A DNA stretch of 64,000 nucleotides from Deltaproteobacteria bacterium. Lineage in GTDB: Bacteria > Myxococcota_A > Polyangia > Polyangiales > Polyangiaceae. Of the stretch, positions 56,363 through 64,000 are shown one piece after another. The stretch lies in assembly GCA_016218915.1 (NCBI GenBank), contig JACRCQ010000007.1:62001-126000 (forward strand), read 5' to 3'. The translations under genes and the position numbers were made by a program. Under the pieces are notes generated by a model, which was given only the letters and a program-made list of their open reading frames with translations, ran no database searches and was not told where the DNA came from. Position 1 is the stretch's first letter. The number at the start of each line of letters is the position of its first letter.

Positions 56363-57681
56363 GCCGTGATTCCCCGAGACGTGGTCGACTCGAGCGCGGT
56401 CAAGTCGAGCTCTGCCGCCCGAATCTCGCCAGTCATCATCCGGTGAAGCAATGCCCAGAACAGTTCCTCCAAAACCTTCTGCTTCTGTCGATGCAGCGCC
56501 GCCTTGCTATCAATCGCGTCGATCGCCGCGACGATCTCGCGTTGCTCTTCGAGGGAGTTCGGGAGCGGCAAGGGGAGCGACTCGATCGTCCCAGTGTTGA
56601 TGTTGTACTTCCCGTCCGCAGCAGGGGTCGCTCGCCCGGCGACAAGCGCAGTCCCCTGCTCTGAACCGAAAAAAAGAGCGGCGAAGCGAGGCTCGATGAC
56701 GTCGCGCTTCAGCCTGGCGCGAATCAGGTAGGACGCGAAGAGTGTCCGTTCGGGAACCCCTTCGTAGACGGCACAAGAACCGAGCCGCTCGATCACGCCG
56801 TTGGTCCGGATGAAGAGGAGGTCCCCCTTTTCGAGCAGATAGGTCGCAGCTTCATCGCCATCGAAATCGCAGTACTTGAGGTCGTCTGGATTCACGCGGC
56901 CAGGCTCGATGTTGGGGATGCGGAGCACCGGGTGCTCGGCAGGCTCGACGCTACAGCGGATGGACGTCCCGTATTGAAGCCACTCACGGACCGATTCGAA
57001 AGACACGACCTCCCAGCTCTGGGGGACGGGACCAATCTCGGTCTCCTTTTGAACCTCGCCTCTTAGGCCGCGCGAAAACAGCTCGCGCAGCGCTGTGCGC
57101 TTCAGCTCAGTCGTTCGCTGGGTCGCGCGTCGCTCGACGTCGATCGCCAGTCCTAGTCGGTCAAGTACGGTCGCTATTGCTTGCTGCTCGTGGAGTGAAG
57201 GAAGCGGCAGTTTGAATACGTCGAGGTCGTCCTGAGTCAGCCTCTTTGTTCCATGCGCGGCGTCGGCGACATTGCGGAGCATGCGCTGCCCCGCGAATGT
57301 CAATGCGTGCATGAGGAACGGGCCGGACAGCTCGGCGTTGGGAATGAGCGCCTTCAGATCCTGATTGAACGCCATAGGTCGCTCGATCAAGCTAAGCGCG
57401 AATCCGTTGGCGAGGCCCATGCCGCGCACAAGCACCAGGACAGACCCGGCCGGCGCGATCTTGCTGTACGCCTCTGCAGCCTCCTTCGTGATGTGGTCGA
57501 TCGAATCCGATAGGCGCGTCGACTTGAGGTCCTTTCCGGAGATCCACGGGAAGTCGCCCGTCCAGAAGGACGGAACGGACTTAGGGGGGGTTCCGCCACT
57601 GCGCATGACGCACACTTCGGAAAGGGGCTTCACGGCCCATTCCGGGGGAATCGGTCCGAAGTCGCTGTCCTGCCGCATCAT
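56359..57681 (-). CDS. hsdS: Type I restriction enzyme, specificity subunit
   Basis: 440 residues. Two target-recognition domains, each starting with a 'P-x-x-W' entry ('[16 protein letters not shown]' near residue 8 and '[16 protein letters not shown]' near 217) and each followed by a conserved helical spacer ('[20 protein letters not shown]', '[19 protein letters not shown]'). The domain pair fixes the two halves of the split DNA target. Recognition sequence not predictable by eye. Starts overlap: hsdM stop and this ATG share 57678-57681. Confidence 0.92.
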
Positions 57682-59525
57682 TCGGCGCTCCTTGCCTTCG
57701 CCTGGGCGTCGGACACCGGTGAGAGAAGCTTCGACAGCGTGGCGGCCAGCGCTGCGGCTTCGCGGTCAAGCCGGGTCAGTTCATGCAGCAGAGCGCCGAT
57801 GTTGCCGACCGTGGTCGTCGCGACCTTCTCGACCCAGCGGCTCGGGCTGAGACTGTAGTCTGCGTCCTCGGCCTGCTTCGTGGTGATCACCGTGAGTTCG
57901 CCAACAACCGGCTCGCCCTTCAAATAGGCGGCAGCGAGGGGACGGATCGCATCCTCGGGGATGTAGTTCTTGGGCCGGCCCTTCTTCATCCTCTCGCTTG
58001 CGTCCAAGAGGATGATCTTGTTCTTCCGTGCCGCGGGCTTTCGCCGGTTGAGCACGATGATCACGCCGGCGGCGTTCGTGTTGTAGAAGAGGTTGTCCGG
58101 CAGCAGGATCACTCCGTCGATCAAGTCACGGTCGACGAACCACTTGCGGATGTTGCGCTCTTTATCGTCGTTCTTTGAGCCGGAGCCGCGAGTGATCGCC
58201 CCGGTGTCCAGGACAACAGCCGCGCGCCCATGTTCGTCCATGCATGCGTAGGTGTGCTGCAACCACGCCCAGTCGCCTTTGCCTGTGGTGATGCCCCCGG
58301 CTGTGCGGAAACGATCGAAAGGGTCGTTCGCGAAGATGTCGGGGGCGAACGGCTGGTTCCACATTGGGTTAGCGACGACGATGTCATGCGTTCGGATCTT
58401 CCCCTCAGCCGTCCTGAACTTCGGGTTGATCATCGTGTCGCCGCGGGCCAGCTCGATTTGCATGTCGTGGATGATCCCGTTCATCTGGGCGACCGCGTAG
58501 CTCTCTGCTTGCAGCTCCTGACCGGTGAGTTTCAGTGGCACCTTGCTCGTTGGGTCGAGCTCGCGTGCGACTAGCTGGAGCTTCACGAGGAGGCCCGCGG
58601 AGCCGCAGGCGTAGTCGTGGCACTCCTCACCAGGCTTCGGGCGCATGATGTGAGCGATCAGAAAGCCCACCTCGGTTGGAGTGAAGAACTCGCCGGCGCT
58701 CTGCCCGGATCCTTCTGCGAACTTGCGGAGCAGGTATTCGTACGCGCGCCCCAGGAAGTCGGGCTGCACGTCGGCCAGACCAAGTCGGTAGCGCGGGTCG
58801 GAGAAGGTCTCGACGACACCGCGCAATTTCGCCGGGTTGATGTCGCGCTCACCGTTGCGTTCAGCCGCGAAGTCGACGGCGTCGATCACGCCTGAGAGCG
58901 CCGGGTTCTGCTTGACGACTGCTCGAACGGCCTTCGTGAGGTGCTCGCCGATGTCCTTCGGCTTGTCTTTCGCTGGCCACTCGAACGTCTCGCGGCCGGA
59001 GAGGATCGCCCAGCGCGCCTCTGCTGGAAGGTAGAAGCGGAGCAGCGAGTGATCGCCCTCCGCGATCTCCAGCGCCGTCTCTCGATCGCCGTACTCTTCG
59101 GCGAGTCGGTCGATCTCATCGTCGAATACATCCGACAGTCGCTTCAAGAACAAGAGTGGAAGGAGGTAGTCCTTGAACTTCGCCGCGTCCTTCTCGCCAC
59201 GGATGGAGCAGGCCGCGTCCCAGAGCATCTGCTCCATGGGCTTGGTACTCGGAGCCCCGGCTGCGGCCTTCCCTCGTCGCCGCCGCGTCACGTCTGCAGC
59301 GGGGGCGTCCGATGCGCCCGCTCCGTTGCTCTCGTCGACTCCGGCCTCCCGAGCGAGGGCAGCGATAACCTCGCGAGCGGCCTTCTGGGGCACGTTCGCC
59401 CCACCTTCCCAGCGGTTAACCGTCGCGAACGATACTCCGAGGCGTTCCGCCAGCTGCTCCTGGGTCAGGTTGAGCTGGGCTCGGATCGCGCGAAGAGTGG
59501 CAGCGGTGTCTGCTGGTGTTGTCAT
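57678..59525 (-). CDS. hsdM: Type I restriction enzyme, methyltransferase subunit with N-terminal XRE helix-turn-helix
   Basis: I use ATG 59525, which gives 615 residues and starts just before an XRE/Cro helix-turn-helix (11-44, '[20 protein letters not shown]'); TTG 59561 and ATG 59543 are in frame too. A basic linker (75-95) joins HsdM proper: helical N-domain, '[19 protein letters not shown]', SAM motif '[10 protein letters not shown]', and motif IV 'ANPMWNQPF', an NPMW variant of NPP[FYW]. It methylates adenine with HsdS. The fused HTH is unusual and probably lets HsdM read its own promoter. First gene of the leftward array. Confidence 0.92.
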   Translation of the reverse strand: MTTPADTAATLRAIRAQLNLTQEQLAERLGVSFATVNRWEGGANVPQKAAREVIAALAREAGVDESNGAGASDAPAADVTRRRRGKAAAGAPSTKPMEQMLWDAACSIRGEKDAAKFKDYLLPLLFLKRLSDVFDDEIDRLAEEYGDRETALEIAEGDHSLLRFYLPAEARWAILSGRETFEWPAKDKPKDIGEHLTKAVRAVVKQNPALSGVIDAVDFAAERNGERDINPAKLRGVVETFSDPRYRLGLADVQPDFLGRAYEYLLRKFAEGSGQSAGEFFTPTEVGFLIAHIMRPKPGEECHDYACGSAGLLVKLQLVARELDPTSKVPLKLTGQELQAESYAVAQMNGIIHDMQIELARGDTMINPKFRTAEGKIRTHDIVVANPMWNQPFAPDIFANDPFDRFRTAGGITTGKGDWAWLQHTYACMDEHGRAAVVLDTGAITRGSGSKNDDKERNIRKWFVDRDLIDGVILLPDNLFYNTNAAGVIIVLNRRKPAARKNKIILLDASERMKKGRPKNYIPEDAIRPLAAAYLKGEPVVGELTVITTKQAEDADYSLSPSRWVEKVATTTVGNIGALLHELTRLDREAAALAATLSKLLSPVSDAQAKARSAE

Positions 59526-59562
59526 ATTTGCTATGTTTGCCATATAGCATGTTGCTGTCAAG
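59523..59562 (-). promoter_or_regulatory. hsdM promoter with overlapping inverted-repeat operator
   Basis: On the minus strand TTGACA (59561-59556) is a perfect -35 box lying about 33 bases before the hsdM ATG (59525). Between them is an inverted repeat TGCTAT-N9-ATAGCA (59529-59549). There is no Shine-Dalgarno site, so the message may be leaderless, starting at or near the ATG; the -10 box is poor. The inverted repeat is a natural site for the XRE domain of HsdM. The AT-rich 30 bases stand out from the surroundings. Confidence 0.5.
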
Positions 59563-59781
59563 GGGGCGCTCTGCTGATCGCATGATCAGCCGCTGCTCCA
59601 CCCAGCTCCCGGCGTGCGAAACGGCGCGCACGGCTCGTTCGCTCATGGGTTCCGCCCCATCGATCGCTTCGAGCTCAAGCACATTCGCCTGAACGTCTGG
59701 CGCCAGCGGCAGCAGGTCGAGCAGCTGCGTGATGCGCGCTCGCGTGCCGGTGAGAGGCGTTGCCGGATCGTCGCTCGGCAA
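59560..59781 (-). pseudogene. Remnant of a recombinase-associated small HTH protein
   Basis: A minus-strand frame gives 'RARITQLLDLLPLAPDVQAN' followed by 'MSERAVRAVSHAGSWVEQR'. This matches the C-terminal part of small ParB/HTH-like proteins commonly found next to serine recombinase genes on mobile elements ('...LGLSRARVTQLLNLLLLAPDI...'). The N-terminal half, which should hold the first HTH helices, is missing, and the frame runs into hsdM's promoter. No recombinase is left. It hints that the array was brought in at, or beside, a mobile element. Confidence 0.5.
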
Positions 59782-59976
59782 CGGCGCTGAGGTTCACGGG
59801 CCCAACCTCCACGACGCCCATCTCTAGCTTCACGCGCACCGACGCGACAAGCCCCCAGCAGGCGCCTAGCTTCGATGCGGCGGCGGACGCGCAGTGTTAC
59901 TGACGACGATGCGCTCGTCGGTGAACAACTTCTGTTCGGTGCGCGAGCACAGGTCTCTGACGCGTAGCGGCTTCAT
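59782..59976. other. Spacer, no feature seen
   Basis: No convincing gene, hairpin or repeat on either strand. It separates the excisionase-like gene from the recombinase-associated remnant. Confidence 0.5.
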
Positions 59977-60213
59977 TCATCGGCGGCCTCGCGTTCGAAT
60001 CGGTGCCTTGTCCTTCGACCCTGGGTGCTCGGACACTCGTGCACCCGCCACCTGCGCCTCCATCCACGTGTAGAGATCTTGGCGACGAAACCGCCACTGG
60101 CCCCGCACCTTGAAGCAAGGCAGCTCCGCGTTCTGCGCCATCGTGTAGACCGTCTTCTCGGCCACCTTCAGCAGCTGAGCAACCTCGGCGACCGTGAGGA
60201 TCTCATCCGCCAT
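59977..60213 (-). CDS. Excisionase-family (HTH_17) DNA-binding protein
   Basis: 78 residues from ATG 60213. 'ILTVAEVAQLLKVAEKTVYT' and 'LPCFKVRGQWRFRRQDLYTW' form the winged MerR-like helix typical of excisionase-family and plasmid/phage regulators. The open frame extends to 60375, but the extra N-terminus is Arg-rich noise. It faces away from the methyltransferase gene (218 bases between starts) and could control it, as small HTH proteins commonly do in defense loci; it might also be a leftover of an element's excision function. Confidence 0.8.
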   Translation of the reverse strand: MADEILTVAEVAQLLKVAEKTVYTMAQNAELPCFKVRGQWRFRRQDLYTWMEAQVAGARVSEHPGSKDKAPIRTRGRR

Positions 60214-60431
60214 GGCGACCGGCTCCTTCGGCAAAGCGTGGTATCGCATTCCAACCGTTACCATTCTATGGTACAAGATGGCGGCGCCACAAGTGAGCCG
60301 TGTGGTGCGGCTCCGAACCGGCGCAGAACCAGCACGTGCAACCCGTCGAGACCAAGTCCGAGCCTTGGCCTCCAAGCCGAGATGGTTTCGCCAGGGGGAG
60401 CGGCGACGGGTTCCGGTAGAATTGCGCAGCG

Positions 60432-62498
60432 ATGTCCCTCGCCCTGATCCCCGAACGAAACCTCCTCGAAGCCGGCGCGCTTCCGTTCGGAGATCTCGTT
60501 CGCTTCGCCACTCGAGAGGGGCGGCGACCGCGGCCGATCTACCAGATTCATAAGTGGTTCGCCCGCCGCCTCGGCTGCTCGTTCCGCACGGTCCTCGTCG
60601 GGGCCGTCTCGGCCCCCACCGCCGATTTCTGGAAGGCGTACTACGAGACCGCGAACCTCCAAGGCCTCACGGTCCTCGACCCCTTTGTCGGTGGCGGCAC
60701 ATCGGTGGTCGAGGCGGCTCGCCTCGGTGCGTCGGCCATCGGCATCGACGTCGATCCGATCGCCTGCGCGGTCACCACCGCCGAGCTGACCGCCGCGACC
60801 CTCGAGGACCTCCTCCCCACGCTACGCGCCTTGCAGGAGGGCGTCGGCAGGACGATCGCGTCCTTTCACGCCGTGAAGGGTCTCGACGGCGAGCAGCTCA
60901 CCGCCGTCCACTACTTCTGGGTGCAGGTCGTCTCCTGCCCATGGTGCAGGAAATCGGGTGAGGCCCATCCTAACTACGTGCTCGCCGAGGAGGCTGGCCA
61001 GAAGCGGTGGGCGTTCTGCCGGAACTGTCACGAGCCTCACGCATTGACGGCGACCCATCGGGGCTTCACCTGCTTGTCGTGCGACACGAGGACGGTGCTC
61101 GACTCGGCGCCGGTGCGGAGCGGCACGTACACGTGCCCGCATTGCGAGACGCGCACGCCCCTCATCGCGCTTGGCCGCGAGACGGAGCAACCGCCGACGT
61201 GGCGCCTGTTCGCGATCGAGGCGAGCCCGCGCTCGTCGGGCCGCTCCGTTCCAATGAAGGAGCGGGTCTTCCTGCGAGCTGGCGCCGCCCATCAAGCTGC
61301 CATCACGCGGGCGAGCAAGGCGCTTCGAAAGGAGCTCAAGGCCGACCCATGCTTCCTCCCTAGCCACGCCATCGAGGAGAAGCACCGCTCCGACACGCGC
61401 CTCACGGACTACGGCTACCGGCAGTGGTCCCAGCTCTTCAACGACCGCCAACTCCTGCACCTCGGTCGTCTCGCTCGTGAGATCAAGAAGCTGCCCGAAG
61501 ACCAGCGCCGCGCGATCGGGCTCGCGTTCAGCAACCACCTCACAACGAACTGCATGCTCACGTCGTATGCGGCTGGCTGGCGCCGCCTCACACCGCTCTT
61601 CAGCATCCGGGCGTTCCGCCACGTGCCGCGGCCCGTCGAGCTGAACCCGTGGCTCGAAGGCACGGGGCGTGGCACCTTCCCGAACGCGATCCGCCAGGCG
61701 CTGCGCGCGTCGGCGTTCGCCAAGGCGCCGAAAGAGCCCGCGCGCCGGGGTGGGTTCCGCGACGTCGAGGCCATCGCTCCGAGGACGGCGCCTAGGGTGT
61801 TCAGCGGGAACGCACGGGAACTCACGAACGTCGACTCGGACTCGGTCGATATGGTGCTGACCGACCCTCCGTACTTCGACAACATCACGTACTCGGAGCT
61901 GGCAGACTTCTTCCAGCCGTGGCTCGAGCACCTGGGACTCGTGCCCGAGGCCGCAACGCGCCGCGCGCTCGTGAAACGTGCGCTGCGCGCGCGCCGGAAC
62001 AACGAGGAGAGCATCGAGGAGTTCGCCGCCAACCTTGGCGAGGCATTCAGCGAGGTGCATCGCGTCCTCAAGCCGCAGGGGCTTCTGGCTTTCACGTTCA
62101 GGCACAGCACTCCTGAGGGTTGGCTCGCGATGGCGAAGGCGCTCGCCCGGAGCGGGCTCAAGCCGGTGCAAGTGCTCCCGATGCCTGGCGAGGCGGGCAC
62201 CGGTCTGCACACGCACGATGGCACGAGTCTCTGGGACGCGGTTCTCGTCTTCCGCAAGCTGCCCACGACACCCCCCTCCGAGCGTTTGAGCAAGGACCAG
62301 ATCGAGGCGGCGAGCGGCAACGCTCGACACTGGCGTGATAGGTTCCGCCGGCAGGATCGCCTGCCGTTCAACGACGCCGACTTCGCCAACCTGTTCCGCG
62401 CCTCGCTCGTTGGCGCGAGTCTGGGCCTCTACGGCCGGGCTGCTGACGCCCAGGGCGTTCGCCTACGCGAAGCCCTCGAAGCTGCTGCCAGTCTGTAA
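60432..62498 (+). CDS. DUF1156-type DNA methyltransferase with Zn-ribbon insertion
   Basis: 688 residues. The N-terminus 'NLLEAGALPFGDLVRFATRE' and 'IHKWFARRLG' follow the DUF1156 pattern; SAM motif 'DPFVGGGTSVVEAARLG' at 83-99; 'GIDVDPIA' after it. An insertion holds four C-x2-C pairs (Cys169/172, 196/199, 214/217, 235/238), that is two zinc ribbons. The amino-methyltransferase motif is 'LTDPPYFDN' (DPPY at 478-481). Such proteins are adenine-specific methylases of uncharacterised defense loci, often beside DUF499 or helicase genes. Here a RecB-like nuclease gene follows after 11 bases. A self-marking role is the natural guess. Confidence 0.82.
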   Translation: MSLALIPERNLLEAGALPFGDLVRFATREGRRPRPIYQIHKWFARRLGCSFRTVLVGAVSAPTADFWKAYYETANLQGLTVLDPFVGGGTSVVEAARLGASAIGIDVDPIACAVTTAELTAATLEDLLPTLRALQEGVGRTIASFHAVKGLDGEQLTAVHYFWVQVVSCPWCRKSGEAHPNYVLAEEAGQKRWAFCRNCHEPHALTATHRGFTCLSCDTRTVLDSAPVRSGTYTCPHCETRTPLIALGRETEQPPTWRLFAIEASPRSSGRSVPMKERVFLRAGAAHQAAITRASKALRKELKADPCFLPSHAIEEKHRSDTRLTDYGYRQWSQLFNDRQLLHLGRLAREIKKLPEDQRRAIGLAFSNHLTTNCMLTSYAAGWRRLTPLFSIRAFRHVPRPVELNPWLEGTGRGTFPNAIRQALRASAFAKAPKEPARRGGFRDVEAIAPRTAPRVFSGNARELTNVDSDSVDMVLTDPPYFDNITYSELADFFQPWLEHLGLVPEAATRRALVKRALRARRNNEESIEEFAANLGEAFSEVHRVLKPQGLLAFTFRHSTPEGWLAMAKALARSGLKPVQVLPMPGEAGTGLHTHDGTSLWDAVLVFRKLPTTPPSERLSKDQIEAASGNARHWRDRFRRQDRLPFNDADFANLFRASLVGASLGLYGRAADAQGVRLREALEAAASL

Positions 62499-62509
62499 TC
62501 GGAGACGAA

Positions 62510-64000
62510 ATGCCGAACCGAACCGAACCCGTGGTGGGAAAGCATTCGCTGAGCCAGTTCATCAGAACGAACTGTCTGCGGCAGCTGGCGTTCAACCTTT
62601 ACCCCGACAACAACGACTACGCACAGAAGCGCGCGCAGTTGCAGATGCCGTACCCGCAGTCACCCCGCCCCGGGTTGCACCAGGTACAGACGGCGGGCGA
62701 CGAGTGGCAGGCAGAGAAGCTCCATGACCTGACGCAGACGTTCGGACCGCAGACGATTATCGGCTCGGCATACACGCTCCCAAGCGGCCAGGTTCGGTAC
62801 AAGGAGGTCCAGCTCGCAGCGCATCTCCCGACCACGACGCCGACGACCTTCATCGTCGAGTCGACTTTCACGATCGGCAACACGTTCGAGCGGGCGCTCG
62901 GGATCGCGAGCCACGCCACCCAGTACTCGTTGAGGTACGGAAAGCTGCGCCCCGACATCATTGAGGTGTTGCCGGCCGCCACGTTCGCGTCGTTGATCTC
63001 AGCCGACGGAACCGTCTCGCCGCTGCCTGCTGGAGACACGCGGCTGCAGGTCCGCATCATCGACATCAAGCTGAGCGCGGATCCGTCGCCGGCATACTTC
63101 GCCGAAGTCGCCTTCTACAGCATGGCGCTCGCAGGCTGGCTGCACGACCAGGGACTCAGCGGGCACTTCGTCGTTGTCCCCGACGCCGCAGTGTGGCCCG
63201 GAACGCACGAAGCGTCGAAGCTCGTCCAGGTGAGCCGCCAGGCCCAGTCGCAAGCTATCACCCCTACGATCGCACAGCTCTGGAAGGCGATGCAGGAGGA
63301 CCTGGAGACTTCGCCGTTCGAGGTTTTTGCGTTCCGAGTGCGGCGCTTCTTCCAGGCCGATCTTCCAACAGCTCTCACGAACCACTGGAGTGCCCTCGAC
63401 TTCCACGTCGACAACCGCTGCTCGTTTTGCGAGTACCTCGGTGAAGACCGACCCCCGAGCCAGCACGATCCGAAGGTTGCTCCTCATCCGAACCACTGCC
63501 TCCCGCTCGCACTGTCGCAGGACCATCTGAGCCGAGTTGCGTTCGTCTCGCAGGGCGCGCGCTTGAGCCTGAACCAAGCCGGCGTCGGGCAGGTCAACGC
63601 ACTCGCGCAGCGCCAGCAGACTGACCCCGTCTTTGACACGCATCAAACCCTGCGCGCCACGCGCACGGTCGTCGCCGGCCGCGCGTTGTCGCTTCAATCC
63701 GGTACCGTCTCGATTCCTACCCAGACGGGCACGTCGGCATCCATGCCGAAGTGGGCCGACCTGCGCATCTTCCTTTCCGTCGACTTCGACATCGGAAGTG
63801 CGATCACAGTGGCGTTCGGTCTGAAGGCTTTCTGGCATGAGCCCCGAGCGTTCCAGTCGCCGCTCACGACCCAACGGCAGAGCAAGGCGTGGCAGTCGAA
63901 TGCGCGCATCGTTATCAATCGCGATCTGCCCACGGAACAGCACGAGCTGCTCGCGTTCTTGCAGGAGATCCACGACATCATTCAGTGGTCCCAGACGCAG
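62510..64000 (+). CDS. Fe-S cluster RecB-like (TM0106-family) nuclease, 3' end beyond window
   Basis: Begins at ATG 62510 after GGAGA (62501-62505) and stays open to the window end (497 codons so far). PD-(D/E)XK core: 'KLRPDIIEVL' (Pro148-Asp149) and 'RIIDIKLSAD' (Asp185, Lys187), then 'FAEVAFYSMALAGWL' in the Q-x3-Y position. Cys22 ('NCLRQLAF'), Cys304, Cys307 and Cys331 ('NRCSFCEYLG', 'NHCLPL') fit the four-Cys iron-sulfur layout of Cas4/AddB/Dna2 nucleases. 'LSLNQAGVGQVNALAQ' and 'WADLRIFLSVDFDIGSA' then match the TM0106 family's helical and RNase H-like parts. An SF1 helicase domain may follow beyond the window. Confidence 0.75.
   Translation, partial: MPNRTEPVVGKHSLSQFIRTNCLRQLAFNLYPDNNDYAQKRAQLQMPYPQSPRPGLHQVQTAGDEWQAEKLHDLTQTFGPQTIIGSAYTLPSGQVRYKEVQLAAHLPTTTPTTFIVESTFTIGNTFERALGIASHATQYSLRYGKLRPDIIEVLPAATFASLISADGTVSPLPAGDTRLQVRIIDIKLSADPSPAYFAEVAFYSMALAGWLHDQGLSGHFVVVPDAAVWPGTHEASKLVQVSRQAQSQAITPTIAQLWKAMQEDLETSPFEVFAFRVRRFFQADLPTALTNHWSALDFHVDNRCSFCEYLGEDRPPSQHDPKVAPHPNHCLPLALSQDHLSRVAFVSQGARLSLNQAGVGQVNALAQRQQTDPVFDTHQTLRATRTVVAGRALSLQSGTVSIPTQTGTSASMPKWADLRIFLSVDFDIGSAITVAFGLKAFWHEPRAFQSPLTTQRQSKAWQSNARIVINRDLPTEQHELLAFLQEIHDIIQWSQTQ

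Overview
The window looks like a GC-rich chromosome segment of a myxobacterium (Myxococcota, probably Polyangia-like). Clues are many Cys- and Gly/Ala-rich lipoproteins, a beta-helix protein with a MYXO-CTERM-type tail, an RCC1-repeat lipoprotein, an MglA-like GTPase coupled to a PocR-domain kinase, an FHA/CpaF fusion, and a fabG-acpP-fabF-rpiB-nrdR-ribD-def housekeeping cluster.

Left part (1-40711): ordinary chromosomal genes. Bases 1-21474 hold mainly envelope and secreted proteins (FGE-sulfatase-domain lipoprotein, beta-helix, RCC1, L,D-transpeptidase, peptide transporter) with an O-methyltransferase, a TerB/zinc-ribbon helicase, a phosphoesterase, a C45 hydrolase and a Cys-less thiolase. 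Bases 21508-26934 are the fatty-acid/riboflavin/deformylase cluster. Bases 26935-27712 are a gene-free, repeat-rich gap. Bases 27713-40711 carry the FHA/CpaF fusion, MglA-like GTPase, PocR kinase, thiL, a giant OmpA protein, an NtrC-type regulator, an ABC ATPase and a flippase. A repeat family abuts the 3' ends of three genes here.

Right part (from tRNA-Asn at 40793 to the window end): a defense island. Reading leftward from 59525 is one long array in which most junctions are 4-base stop/start overlaps: hsdM (with an N-terminal XRE helix-turn-helix), hsdS, hsdR, a YgjP-like metallopeptidase, an SF1 helicase, a DarT-like DNA ADP-ribosyltransferase, an ADP-ribosylglycohydrolase/VOC fusion, a catalytically dead long prokaryotic Argonaute, a PD-(D/E)XK nuclease, a half-length RhuM protein, and then a Gabija pair (GajA, GajB). 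Divergently, after an excisionase-like regulator, a DUF1156-type Zn-ribbon DNA methyltransferase precedes an Fe-S RecB-like nuclease that runs off the window.

The most novel candidates are (i) Argonaute + nuclease + truncated RhuM, translationally coupled; (ii) DarT paired with an ARH-fold rather than macrodomain or NADAR partner, fused to a VOC domain; (iii) the placing of both inside a type I restriction operon that begins with an apparently self-regulating HsdM; (iv) the DUF1156 methylase/RecB-like nuclease pair. No integrase, transposase or CRISPR array is visible; a recombinase-associated gene remnant near 59.6 kb and the tRNA at the other end are the only mobility marks. All functions are inferred from sequence reading alone.
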